From JBLHZY01 sp050633265 (GTDB lineage Bacteria; Pseudomonadota; Alphaproteobacteria; Rhodobacterales; Rhodobacteraceae): a stretch of DNA of 64,000 nt. The notes below the pieces were generated by a model, which was given only the letters and a program-made list of their open reading frames with translations, was not told the origin of the DNA and did not search any database. The stretch spans positions 1 to 64,000 of the forward strand of contig JBOEGE010000005.1 in assembly GCA_050633265.1 (NCBI GenBank). The letters are read 5' to 3'. Made by a program: the position numbers and the translations under genes. Shown here piece by piece: positions 8,701-16,445 of this stretch (the first letter of the stretch is position 1; every line of letters starts with the position of its first letter).

Positions 8701-9400
8701 CATCCGGCTGAAGGCGGCGTTCGCGCAGCGCCGCCAAAGACAGGGACGCGCGCACATCATTGAGCTGCGCAACCTGCGCGCCGCCCCCATCATAAAGCCC
8801 CACATCTTTAAGCGTGATCCGCGGCACCCCGCGCTTATCAACCAGCAACACAACCCGCCCAAGCGAGATCCGCCCCGTCTCGCTGATCTGTGCATTGACC
8901 CGCTCTTCGACACGCGAAGTCAGCCATTGCGGCGCATCAATCGGGCGGCCATAAAGCGACAGGCTCACGATCACCAGCACGATAGAAAGCACAATAATCG
9001 TTAGGATCGACCAGACCGAAACATGCCAATGCCATTTGCGTTTGCGCCGTGGCAGCCCGGCGGCAATCAAGGCCTCATCCTCGGCAACATCTTGGGCGAT
9101 TTCAGGATCAACCGCGATGCCATCATCGGCATGAACCCCGATCAGATGGTCGTCAATCTCGCCCAAAGGCGCAGGCCCATCAGCCTTCAAACCCGGCTCA
9201 ACCGGGCCCTTTGGCGGCACATGGGTTGCGCGCAATGCCTCCGCTTCTGCCGCCAAAACCTCAGCCGATTTGCCCGCCTCGCCCGCTGTCGCGGCCTCAG
9301 ACGGCTGCGCAGTGTCCTTGCGCTTTGGCGTTTCGGGGGTCGTTTTGCTCATCTTTGGCCCAGCGGGCTTAGCCCTATTCCCCTGCGGGCTTTTGCCCAT
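5789..9400 (-). CDS. AsmA/YhdP-like envelope protein (DUF3971)
   Basis: This is a very long protein of about 1203 residues. A polar, Glu/Ala-rich cytoplasmic N-terminus of about 125 residues ends in a basic stretch (RRKRKWHW), followed by one transmembrane helix (SILTIIVLSIVLVIVSLSLYG, about residues 128-150; a 21-residue stretch shortened here as SILTIIVLSIVL). The rest is a long beta-rich periplasmic region of repeated hydrophobic-strand character, ending in a segment with FRLDPKMVTLYRSS and YFLNGIGQMF typical of the AsmA C-terminal domain. AsmA/TamB/YhdP proteins are thought to form hydrophobic grooves that carry phospholipids to the outer membrane. Starts at 9400 (MGKSPQG) and 9352 (MSKTTPE) are both possible; neither has a strong ribosome site. 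Confidence 0.85.
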   Translation of the reverse strand: MGKSPQGNRAKPAGPKMSKTTPETPKRKDTAQPSEAATAGEAGKSAEVLAAEAEALRATHVPPKGPVEPGLKADGPAPLGEIDDHLIGVHADDGIAVDPEIAQDVAEDEALIAAGLPRRKRKWHWHVSVWSILTIIVLSIVLVIVSLSLYGRPIDAPQWLTSRVEERVNAQISETGRISLGRVVLLVDKRGVPRITLKDVGLYDGGGAQVAQLNDVRASLSLAALRERRLQPDVLRLSGAQAVLRRRADGQFDISFAAGTDASTGTLGSAMAEIDRAFSRAPLKEVTLIEASDLTLTLEDARSHRLWQVTGGALSLKNTDQAVELSMNFEVFNGTEELAPIELNFTKPKGGGNAEFGARFENAAAGDIALQSPALTFLSVLNAPIAGALRARLDTAGQLDALTGTLEFGQGALEPIQGAKPIGFEKGRAYFTFDPALDRLRFSEVSVVSETVSLRASGQAYLSDYTQGWPSALLGQFALADMKFASTEMFAEPLSAQEGAIDFRLRLDPFTMDIGQAMLREGEERILAKGQVRARKEGWDVSADIEMAAANKARVLALWPLNAIPNTRAWIAQNVHQATLREIKSALRVSPAEAPRFSLGFGFEGAQVSYLKHLPPITGGAGYGTIIEDAFALVIEEGVVEAPLGGDVLPAGTVIRIPDIGQKPAMMEIALATQSSTTAALSLLNMKPFNILKATDIAEDIAVGAAAMSADIALPLKKEIDLSDVSYAVAGVLSDVQSSALAAPRLLSAKSLQVTAGPDAVSISGQARLGKAVGEGAWTQKIGAGQGGRSSVSGVVTLDQGFLDEFGIALPKGSLRGEGRGQFSLDLRPDAPPAFRLTSDLNSMGLRLAPLGWSKARNRTGRLAVEGRLGADPMITALDMSAPGLSAKGGRVTLRKGGALDEAKFANVKVGQWLDAPLRLVGRGAGRAVGVEVTGGRIDVRKTSFGQGGASSAGASAGPITLALDRLIISEGISLQPFRGTFTSGGGFQGDFNGLVNGAAAVKGALAPSRNGPVIRIKGSDGGAALRAAGVFDTARGGALDLILTPVKAEGTYEGRLTLSDTKIVGAPALTEMLSAISVVGLLEQLSGPGIRFTDVEADFRLDPKMVTLYRSSAVGPSLGVSLDGRYDLTRSQMDMQGVISPVYFLNGIGQMFTRKGEGLFGFNFKLSGGAANPAVQVNPLSILTPGMFREIFRRPPPKQPAQ

Positions 9401-9559
9401 TCTCAAAGGCGCAAGGCCCCAAACAACTGCGCGATGATTTGCACGCTTGGCGCGATTATCTCAAATGCGGCGCGCTCTTACCAGTGCCAACAGACATTCC
9501 CTTCGCACAGCAGCGTGATATAGCTGAGCATAGCCAAAACCGCCTGAGAGGACCAAGAG

Positions 9560-10048
9560 ATGAGCACCGCCGCCCCATTGATCAACCCCGGCCAAACCGC
9601 CCCCGATTTCACCCTCCCGCGCGATGCGGCCAGCGGCGGCAGCGAAATCTCTCTCTCGGATCTGCGCGGGCAAAACGTTGTGCTCTATTTCTACCCCAAG
9701 GATGATACCTCAGGCTGCACCACGCAAGCCATTGATTTTACATCTCTTCTGCCCGAATTCACCAAGGCCAACGCCGCCATCCTTGGGATTTCCAAAGACC
9801 CAATTCCAAAACACGACAAATTCATCGCCAAACACAGCCTTGGCATCCCGCTGCTTTCGGATTTCGAGAATGACATCTGCGAGCGCTATGGCACATGGGG
9901 CGAAAAACAGATGTATGGGAAGGTCTTTCAGGGCATCATCCGCACGACCTTTTTGATCGGCAGCGATGGGGTCATTCGCAAAGTCTGGCCCAAAGTCCGC
10001 GTCAAAGGGCATGTCGAGGCGGTCCTGCAAGAGCTGCGCGCGCTATGA
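9560..10048 (+). CDS. bcp: Thioredoxin-dependent thiol peroxidase (Bcp/PrxQ)
   Basis: This 162-residue peroxiredoxin reduces hydrogen peroxide and organic hydroperoxides. The N-terminal half has APDFTLPRD and the active-site region YFYPKDDTSGCTTQ with the peroxidatic cysteine at residue 53. The resolving cysteine found five residues later in many Bcp proteins is absent (isoleucine there); the only other cysteine is Cys107 in ENDICERYG. It may therefore act as a one-cysteine enzyme or use Cys107. The ATG at 9560 follows GAGAGGACCAAGAG, a good ribosome site. The stop codon overlaps the start of the next gene by four bases (ATGA), so the two are translationally coupled. Confidence 0.94.
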   Translation: MSTAAPLINPGQTAPDFTLPRDAASGGSEISLSDLRGQNVVLYFYPKDDTSGCTTQAIDFTSLLPEFTKANAAILGISKDPIPKHDKFIAKHSLGIPLLSDFENDICERYGTWGEKQMYGKVFQGIIRTTFLIGSDGVIRKVWPKVRVKGHVEAVLQELRAL

Positions 10049-10890
10049 ACGCCGCGCCCGCCAAAACCCTCACGCAAATGGCCTGCGATGTGCTCAATAC
10101 TGCCGATGGGCGCGAAAAAACCGCCCTCTCCCATGCCTATGCCGCGATGTGGCGCGCCTCAAGAGAACCGGGCGGCACTGTGATCGAGATAGGCAAAGCC
10201 AGCCCGCCGCTTGCCCCGGCGCGCCCGCAAAAACCAGAGCTTCTGGACCCGCGCGATGTGCCCCGGCGCAAACCCGGCAGCCCAGAGGGGCGCATCGCCA
10301 TCCTTCATGCGGTTGCGCATATTGAGCTAAATGCGGTTGATCTGCACTGGGATCTGATCGCCCGCTTTGGCCATATCAAAATGCCCATGGGGTTTTACGA
10401 TGATTGGGTCAAGGCTGCGGATGAAGAATCTAAACATTTCAACCTGATATGCGACTGCCTTGAAGCAGCAGGCAGCCATTACGGCGCGCTTGCGGCCCAT
10501 GCGGGCATGTGGCGCGCAGCAGAGGATACGCGCGATGATTTCCTCGGGCGTTTGGCCGTTGTGCCGATGGTTTTAGAGGCGCGCGGGCTTGATGTGACGC
10601 CGGGCATGATCAAAATCTTTCAAAACGCCAAGGATAAGGCGACTGTCGCAGCGCTTGATGTGATCTACGGCGAAGAGGTTGGCCATGTGGCCTATGGCTC
10701 AAAGTGGTTTCATTTCATGTGCGGGCGCGATGATCGCGATCCCAAGCCAGTGTTTCACGATCTGGTGCGCGCCTATTTTCACGGCGCGCTGAAACCGCCC
10801 TTTAACGAGGAAAAACGCGCCGAAGCGGGGATTCCGCCCGATTTTTATTGGCCTTTGGCGGATGAAATCCCGGCAAAAAAGCCTAATTAA
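10045..10890 (+). CDS. DUF455 family ferritin-like protein
   Basis: This 281-residue protein belongs to DUF455, a ferritin-like helical family of unknown function. Metal-ligand-like motifs are seen: AHIELNAVDLHWDL around residue 95, EESKHFNLICDCL around 128, and YGEEVGHVAYGSKWF around 212, which together give the Glu/His pattern expected of a di-iron four-helix bundle. The start overlaps the bcp stop as ATGA and begins MNAAPAKTLTQMACDVL. Coupling with a peroxidase suggests a role in iron or oxidative metabolism, but that is inference from position. Confidence 0.87.
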   Translation: MNAAPAKTLTQMACDVLNTADGREKTALSHAYAAMWRASREPGGTVIEIGKASPPLAPARPQKPELLDPRDVPRRKPGSPEGRIAILHAVAHIELNAVDLHWDLIARFGHIKMPMGFYDDWVKAADEESKHFNLICDCLEAAGSHYGALAAHAGMWRAAEDTRDDFLGRLAVVPMVLEARGLDVTPGMIKIFQNAKDKATVAALDVIYGEEVGHVAYGSKWFHFMCGRDDRDPKPVFHDLVRAYFHGALKPPFNEEKRAEAGIPPDFYWPLADEIPAKKPN

Positions 10891-11137
10891 AGCCGCACAT
10901 CACGCCCCAAGCGGCGCGCCAAAATGCAAAAACCCATTCCCTTAAGGCAAGCGGCACTCCCGCGCCATTAACCCTGTTTTGCGCCCATGGCGGAATTTTC
11001 ATCGGCAAAAAACCGCCACTTACCAATAATTTCTGCCCTTTTCTTCATTTTATTGCCCAAAAAAGTTGCCACGGACTCATCGGATCGGTAAGCCCATTGT
11101 TAACTGCTGAGTGTGGGGACTTCGGCAGGTGAACGGG

Positions 11138-12478
11138 ATGTGGCAGACTGGGACACTTCAGCTGATGAATTTGATTGCGACAAAAATGAATGCGTTGCTT
11201 GAGCGCAGCTTTCCGGAACGGCGCATCTTTTTGCGCTCAGAGACGGAGACACGCTACATTCGGCTTGGCCCGGCAACGCAGCTTTTCGCCTTTGCGGGAT
11301 CCTCGCTTACGGTGGCTTGGGCGATTGTCGCAACAGCGATCATCCTGATGGATTCGATCGGTTCGGGAAACATCCGCGAACAGGCCGCCCGCGAACAAGC
11401 CCTCTATGAACAGCGCCTCAATGCCCTCGCCCTTGAGCGCGACATCCGCGCCGATGAAGCGGCCATGGCCCAGCAACGGTTCAGCTCCGCCCTTGGCCAA
11501 ATCTCAACGATGCAAAGCGCGCTTCTGGCCTCTGAGGATCGCCGCAAAGAGCTTGAGACCGGCATCGAAGTGATCCAATCCACCCTGCGCCGCACCATGA
11601 AAGAGCGCGATGGCGCCCGCGGCGAGGCCGAACACCTGACCGCCCAGCTAGACGGCAAACTCACCGACAAAGTGATCGTGGCCCAAGGCGATGTTGAAAG
11701 CACGCTTGATGTGTTGACGGATGCGCTGCAATCGACCGCCGCTGAGCGCGACGCGATGTTTAGCGCGGCCCAAACGGCCGAAGAATACGCCGCCAAGCTT
11801 GAGCATGAGCGCGACCTGATGGAAGAAAAGAACGATCGTATCTTTGGCCAGCTCGAAGATGCTGTGACCGTGTCGATCGAACCGCTGGATAAAATGTTCC
11901 GCGCAGCAGGCATGCCAACCGATAAAATCCTCGATACGGTGCGCCGCGGCTATTCCGGCCAAGGCGGCCCAACCGCCCCGATCACCTTCTCGACCATGGG
12001 CCAAGAGCCCGATGCAGACAGCCTGCGCGCCAATGGCATCCTTGAGAAAATGGACCGGATGAACCTTTACCGCATCGCGGCACAAAAAGCGCCCTTCGGC
12101 ATGCCGCTCAAATCAAGCTTTCGCTATACATCCGGCTTTGGCCCGCGTTGGGGCCGCATGCATGCCGGCACAGATTTCGCCGCCGCATACGGAACCCCGA
12201 TCTACGCAACCGCAGATGGCGTTGTCACCCATGCTGGCTGGCAATCGGGCTACGGCCGCCTCGTAAAGATCCAACATGAGTTCGGAATCGAGACCCGTTA
12301 CGCCCACCAAAGCAAAATTCGCGTGAAAGTGGGCCAAAGGGTATCGCGCGGAGAGCAAATCGGTGATATGGGAAACTCCGGCCGTTCCACCGGAACCCAC
12401 TTGCACTATGAAGTTCGTGTCGGTGGCGAGGCTGTAAATCCGATGACCTATATCAAGGCGGCAAAAGATGTTTTCTAA
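11138..12478 (+). CDS. M23 family metallopeptidase (bactofilin-associated endopeptidase)
   Basis: This 446-residue protein is predicted to cleave peptidoglycan peptide cross-links. It has a basic cytoplasmic N-terminus, one membrane helix at about residues 48-73, a long coiled-coil region (about 80-230, rich in Glu/Arg/Ala heptads) and a C-terminal LytM/M23 domain. The zinc motif HAGTDFAA is at about residue 342 and the second motif THLHYEVRVGG at about 421, so the active site appears intact. The ATG at 11138 follows AGGTGAACGGG; a GTG at 11111 is less likely. Its end overlaps the start of the bactofilin gene by 11 bp. M23-bactofilin pairs are a recurring arrangement in which the cytoskeletal polymer localises the enzyme. 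Confidence 0.92.
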   Translation: MWQTGTLQLMNLIATKMNALLERSFPERRIFLRSETETRYIRLGPATQLFAFAGSSLTVAWAIVATAIILMDSIGSGNIREQAAREQALYEQRLNALALERDIRADEAAMAQQRFSSALGQISTMQSALLASEDRRKELETGIEVIQSTLRRTMKERDGARGEAEHLTAQLDGKLTDKVIVAQGDVESTLDVLTDALQSTAAERDAMFSAAQTAEEYAAKLEHERDLMEEKNDRIFGQLEDAVTVSIEPLDKMFRAAGMPTDKILDTVRRGYSGQGGPTAPITFSTMGQEPDADSLRANGILEKMDRMNLYRIAAQKAPFGMPLKSSFRYTSGFGPRWGRMHAGTDFAAAYGTPIYATADGVVTHAGWQSGYGRLVKIQHEFGIETRYAHQSKIRVKVGQRVSRGEQIGDMGNSGRSTGTHLHYEVRVGGEAVNPMTYIKAAKDVF

Positions 12479-12974
12479 AAGCAGGATCAATGAACCCGGC
12501 CCCAAAGCCGATGAAACGGACGCAAAAGCGGCAACATCCGCGCCTGCAACTGCGCCCACTCAAAACAAATCACCAGCTGGCGAATTCAAGCCGTCTGCCC
12601 CAAAGGCAAAGCCCCCGGCATCGGTCCTCTCGACCGATCTAACGGTTACAGGCAATCTAAAATCCACCGGTGACATTCAGATTGAAGGCACCGTTGAAGG
12701 CGATATCCGCGCCCATCTTTTGACCGTCGGCGAAACCGCCACTGTTAAGGGTGAAGTTGTCGCGGATGATGTTGTTGTCAATGGCCGGATCATTGGCCGC
12801 GTGCGCGGGCTCAAAGTACGCCTGACATCGACAGCGCGCGTAGAGGGCGACATCATTCACAAGACCATCGCCATCGAAAGCGGCGCGCATTTTGAAGGCT
12901 CCGTGCAGCGCCAAGATGATCCGCTGCAAGCCAGCGCGAAAAACAAAATTCCCGGTGAAGCAGACAAATCTTAA
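12468..12974 (+). CDS. bacA: Bactofilin (polymer-forming cytoskeletal protein)
   Basis: This 168-residue protein has a flexible Pro/Ala/Lys-rich N-terminus of about 50 residues, a central beta-helical bactofilin domain (about 52-150) with the repeating GDIQIEGTVEGDIRAH and VVVNGRIIGRVRG pattern, and a short C-terminal tail. Bactofilins form non-polar filaments at the membrane without nucleotide and organise cell-wall enzymes. The start codon lies inside the last codons of the M23 peptidase gene, showing coupled expression. A hairpin terminator follows 27 bp after the stop. The symbol bacA is used for the family and does not imply orthology with a particular characterised protein. Confidence 0.93.
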   Translation: MFSKSRINEPGPKADETDAKAATSAPATAPTQNKSPAGEFKPSAPKAKPPASVLSTDLTVTGNLKSTGDIQIEGTVEGDIRAHLLTVGETATVKGEVVADDVVVNGRIIGRVRGLKVRLTSTARVEGDIIHKTIAIESGAHFEGSVQRQDDPLQASAKNKIPGEADKS

Positions 12975-13000
12975 GCTGCGACCCAGATCAAGATCAAACA

Positions 13001-13025
13001 GGCGGGGAGAAATCCTCGCCTTTTT
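13001..13025 (+). terminator. Rho-independent terminator after bactofilin gene
   Basis: The stem GGCGGGGA / TCCTCGCC (one G-T pair, loop GAAA) is followed by TTTTTATTT. It ends the M23 peptidase-bactofilin operon. Confidence 0.88.
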
Positions 13026-13056
13026 ATTTGCGCAAAACCAATGGCTTGACCTCTGA

Positions 13057-13191
13057 TCAACGGCTGTCGCAGAAGCGCGATCTTGGCCCCTGCCCGGCGG
13101 CCGATAAATCAACCGCTTGCGCGCAAAGCCGATACCGCGCCTCAAGCCGGGCCCCCTCCGCAAGCCAGGCCCGCGCCAACCGCCCGCCCAT
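13057..13191 (-). CDS. Possible 44-residue protein, unsupported
   Basis: An open frame begins at an ATG at 13191 (MGGRLARAWLAEGARLEARY) and ends at 13057, just downstream of the DUF2189 gene on the same strand. The amphipathic, Arg/Ala/Glu-rich sequence looks more protein-like than random frames nearby. No clear ribosome site precedes it and no family is recognised. It could be a spurious frame in GC-rich DNA. Confidence 0.2.
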   Translation of the reverse strand: MGGRLARAWLAEGARLEARYRLCAQAVDLSAAGQGPRSRFCDSR

Positions 13192-13214
13192 GAGATCCCA
13201 ATCCGCCCCGCGCC

Positions 13215-13991
13215 TCAGGCCTTGCTCAGCGCGCGGCGATACAAATGCCATGTCGCATGGCCAAGCACAGGCAGCGCGATAAACAGCCCCAAAAACGCCG
13301 GCACCATCGCCACCAAACAGACCACAGCAATCAGCGCCGCCCAGAGCCACATCACGATCAGGTTTGCCCCGACCGTGCGAACAGAAACCAACATCGCCGT
13401 GACAAAATCAATCTCGCGATCAAGCAAAAGCGGCAGGCTCACCACTGTCATCGCAAAGAGCATAAAGGCAAATGCCGCGCCGATGATCATCTCAACGCCA
13501 ATCATGCTTAGCCCATTGGCCGTAAGGAAAACCTCGTAAGAACTGCTCACATTGGTCATCACAGAAAGCCCCATGAACAGCGCAAAAATCATATGCGCCA
13601 GAAACGACCAGAACAGAAAATAAATCAGGATGATCGCCCCGAGCCAAGGGATTTGGCGGTCTTTCTCGCTCCAGACAACACCAAGAATCGCGCGCCATTC
13701 CAGCGGCGCTTGCGCCTCTAATCGCCGCGAGACCTCATAAAGCCCCACGGCCGCAAAAGGCGCAATCAGCGGAAAACCAAGGCAAAGCGCAAAGGTCCAA
13801 ATCACTGTCCCCGCACCAAGCCCGACAAGCGCCACCCCAGCGATCACATAAACGGCCGAAAAGAATATCCCAAAGCCCGGCGCTGCGCGAAAATCCCGCC
13901 ATCCCGCGCCCAAGGCCGCCCGCAGATCGCCCAAGCAGATGCGCTGAATTTCCGGCACGGCATCCATCGGTGCATGCTCAAAATCGGCCAT
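13215..13991 (-). CDS. DUF2189 domain integral membrane protein
   Basis: This 258-residue protein has about six membrane segments, for example FSAVYVIAGVALVGLGAGTV, FALCLGFPLIAPFAAVGLYE and WLWAALIAVVCLVAMVPAFL. The motif GWRDFRAAPGFGIFFSAVY and the LLLDREIDFVTAM segment near residue 200 are typical of DUF2189, which is sometimes annotated as cytochrome c oxidase subunit I-like without evidence of such a role. It stands alone between two convergent or divergent neighbours. Function unknown. Confidence 0.87.
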   Translation of the reverse strand: MADFEHAPMDAVPEIQRICLGDLRAALGAGWRDFRAAPGFGIFFSAVYVIAGVALVGLGAGTVIWTFALCLGFPLIAPFAAVGLYEVSRRLEAQAPLEWRAILGVVWSEKDRQIPWLGAIILIYFLFWSFLAHMIFALFMGLSVMTNVSSSYEVFLTANGLSMIGVEMIIGAAFAFMLFAMTVVSLPLLLDREIDFVTAMLVSVRTVGANLIVMWLWAALIAVVCLVAMVPAFLGLFIALPVLGHATWHLYRRALSKA

Positions 13992-14141
13992 GCCCCCTCC
14001 CCAAATCTATCCTCGCGCGCGCGCTCAGTCTTGGCCGCAGCGCGCCGGAATTCAAGCCCTTCATTGCAAAATCCCCGCCCGCCTTGCGCATTGATAGGCG
14101 CCCCTGCCTGCCCTAACATCGGGCCAAATGAAGGAACGCGC

Positions 14142-15152
14142 ATGTTAAAAATCTTCCTCAAACCGATCGCCATTTCCGCAATCCTTTTCGCCGCCGTGCC
14201 GAGCATGCTGATCCTGTCGCAATGGCCAAACCATCCGCGCGCGGCCAAGGGCGAAGGCCTGAATTTCGCCCGGCTCGACAGCCCCCAAGCCCAATCTGCG
14301 ATCCCGCCCGCCCCGCCGCAAGACAGCTACACCGCCAAAGACGGCAGCAAACAACCGCTGCGTTGGTTCCCCGCAAACGCGCCCGATGCCCCGATCCTGA
14401 TCCTGCTGCACGGCTCCTCTTGGCACGGGCTGCAATTCGAAACACTCGGCCAAAAGCTCGCGCAAGCGGGCATTGCCTCGGTGGCGGCGCCAGATCTGCG
14501 CGGCCACGGCTTTGCGCCCAAACGGCGCGGGGATCTCGATTATATCGGCCAATTTGATGATGATATCGCCGCCCTGATCGCTGATCTCAAGGCCCGCGCG
14601 CCGGGCGCCCCGATCCTTCTGGGCGGCCATTCTTCGGGCGGCGGATTGGTGGTGCGCTATGCCGGAAGCGGATTGCCCCAGCCCGATGGCTATGTCCTGC
14701 TCGCGCCATTTCTCAAACACAACGCGCCAACCATGCGCCCCAATGCTGGCGGCTGGAGCAATGTCTTGCTGCGCCGGATGATCGGGCTGTCGATCTTTAA
14801 CTCACTCGGGATCACCGCGCTTAACCGCCTGACAGTGATCGAATTTTCCGTATCGCCCCAAGTTGCCGATGGCCCGCTTGGCCACACGCTGACCGCGCAA
14901 TACAGCTACCGTCTTAACACAGCCTATGCCCCGCGCAGCGATTACACCGCCGATATTGCCGGGCTAAAATCCCCCTTTGCCCTGATCGCAGGCGCCAAAG
15001 ACGAGGCCTTTATCGCCACAGAATATGAGCCCCTGATCAGCCAATACAGCGATCAAGGCCAGTATAATATTGTGCCCGAAATTGGCCATTTGGATATTGT
15101 CGATGCAGAGCAAACTTCTGCGATCCTTACGGAATTTCTGGCCGGGTTCTGA
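14142..15152 (+). CDS. Alpha/beta hydrolase, membrane-anchored lysophospholipase-like
   Basis: This 336-residue protein starts with a hydrophobic helix (IAISAILFAAVPSMLIL) that is a signal anchor or signal peptide, placing the enzyme in the periplasm. The hydrolase core shows the oxyanion segment ILLHGSSWHG, the nucleophile elbow GGHSSGGGL (serine), an acid in AGAKDEAF and the catalytic histidine in PEIGHLDIV. The arrangement resembles the serine aminopeptidase S33/monoglyceride lipase group. The start at 14142 follows AAGGAACGCGC; frames further upstream are not convincing. It is transcribed towards prfB, which is on the other strand. The substrate is unknown. Confidence 0.85.
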   Translation: MLKIFLKPIAISAILFAAVPSMLILSQWPNHPRAAKGEGLNFARLDSPQAQSAIPPAPPQDSYTAKDGSKQPLRWFPANAPDAPILILLHGSSWHGLQFETLGQKLAQAGIASVAAPDLRGHGFAPKRRGDLDYIGQFDDDIAALIADLKARAPGAPILLGGHSSGGGLVVRYAGSGLPQPDGYVLLAPFLKHNAPTMRPNAGGWSNVLLRRMIGLSIFNSLGITALNRLTVIEFSVSPQVADGPLGHTLTAQYSYRLNTAYAPRSDYTADIAGLKSPFALIAGAKDEAFIATEYEPLISQYSDQGQYNIVPEIGHLDIVDAEQTSAILTEFLAGF

Positions 15153-15203
15153 TCTAGAAATGGCCCAAGCGGCGCGGCGCAAAGCCCAAAACGGCGCGAA
15201 AAG

Positions 15204-16328
15204 TTACTCGCCCTGCGCTTCTGCCCGGCTCTTGCCAGAAACATCCATCGCCAAAGTCGCGGCCATGAACCGATCCAGATCGCCATCCAAAACCCCTTGC
15301 GTATCAGAGGTTTCAACAGAGGTGCGCAGGTCTTTCACCATCTGATAAGGCTGCAAAACATAAGAGCGGATCTGATTGCCCCAACCCGCATCGCCCTTGT
15401 TTTCATGCGCCTCATTGATCGCCGCATTGCGCTTGTCGAGCTCCATTTGATAGAGCCGGGATTTCAGCGCTTTCATCGCGATATCGCGGTTCTGGTGCTG
15501 GGATTTCTGGCTTGAGGTCACAACGATCCCGGTGGGCGCATGGGTGATCCGAACGGCAGAATCGGTGGTGTTCACATGCTGCCCGCCCGCGCCCGAGGAG
15601 CGATAAGTATCAATGCGAATATCGGCTGGGTTCACCTCGATATCGATGTTGTCATCAACAACCGGATAGACCCAAACCGAGCTAAAGGATGTATGGCGGC
15701 GCGCGGCGCTATCATAGGGCGAAATGCGCACAAGCCGGTGCACGCCGCTTTCCGATTTCAGCCAGCCATAGGCATTATGCCCCGAGATTTTGTAAGCTGC
15801 GGATTTGATCCCCGCCTCTTCGCCCGAGGTCTCGGATTGCAGCTCGACCTTATAGCCCTTTTTCTCGGCCCAGCGGACATACATCCGCGCCAGCATCGAG
15901 GCCCAATCGCAGCTTTCCGTGCCGCCCGCGCCCGAGTTGATCTCAAGAAACGTGTCATTGGCATCCGCCTCGCCGTTGAGCAAAGCTTCCAGCTCTTTTT
16001 GCGCAGCCTTTTCGGCCAGAGCTTTCAACGCGCTCTCGGCCTCAGACACAACTTCAGCGTCTTCTTCCATTTCGCCAAGCTCGATCAGATCAATATTGTC
16101 CTGAAGCTCTTGGGCGATCCCCGTTGCTGTGGCCACGGCATCCATCAAGGTCTGGCGCTCGCGCATCAGCTTTTGCGCGCGCTCTTGATCGTTCCACAAA
16201 TCCGGGTCCTCAATCATCGCGTCGAACTCTTCAAGGCGATGCGCAGCGGTCTCCCAATCCAAGCGCTGCTTGAGCAGATCAAGCGATTTGCCGATGGCTG
16301 TCACGGTGTTTTGGATTTCGGCGCGCAC
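15204..16328 (-). CDS. prfB: Peptide chain release factor 2
   Basis: RF2 reads UGA and UAA stop codons and triggers peptide release on the ribosome. The 374-residue sequence has the catalytic GGQ in SSGAGGQHVNTTDSA and the stop-recognition loop as SPY in VRISPYDSAARRH, where E. coli has SPF. The coding frame is continuous from the first ATG, so the autoregulatory +1 frameshift of E. coli prfB is absent here. The gene lies downstream of the extracellular nuclease gene on the same strand, separated by a terminator. In related genomes as I know them, prfB commonly follows mrcA directly. Confidence 0.96.
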   Translation of the reverse strand: MRAEIQNTVTAIGKSLDLLKQRLDWETAAHRLEEFDAMIEDPDLWNDQERAQKLMRERQTLMDAVATATGIAQELQDNIDLIELGEMEEDAEVVSEAESALKALAEKAAQKELEALLNGEADANDTFLEINSGAGGTESCDWASMLARMYVRWAEKKGYKVELQSETSGEEAGIKSAAYKISGHNAYGWLKSESGVHRLVRISPYDSAARRHTSFSSVWVYPVVDDNIDIEVNPADIRIDTYRSSGAGGQHVNTTDSAVRITHAPTGIVVTSSQKSQHQNRDIAMKALKSRLYQMELDKRNAAINEAHENKGDAGWGNQIRSYVLQPYQMVKDLRTSVETSDTQGVLDGDLDRFMAATLAMDVSGKSRAEAQGE

Positions 16329-16384
16329 GGGGATTCCTTTGCGAATAAGACTGGGCGCATAGATATCCTATTGGGCCAAAAGGT

Positions 16385-16412
16385 AAAGGGCGGCTCCGAA
16401 AAGCCGCCCTTC
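16385..16412 (-). terminator. Rho-independent terminator after the extracellular nuclease gene
   Basis: A perfect stem AAGGGCGGCT / AGCCGCCCTT with a TTTCGG-type loop starts 34 bp after the nuclease stop codon and is followed on the minus strand by TTACCTTTT. It separates the nuclease transcript from prfB. Confidence 0.85.
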
Positions 16413-16445
16413 AAATTCATGCCCATCTGTGCCGTGTTGGCGCGA

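Noticed and set aside
15204..16328. Programmed frameshift in prfB
   Set aside because: The frame is continuous from the first ATG with no in-frame early UGA; the SPY variant of the recognition loop is common in alphaproteobacterial RF2 as I know it.
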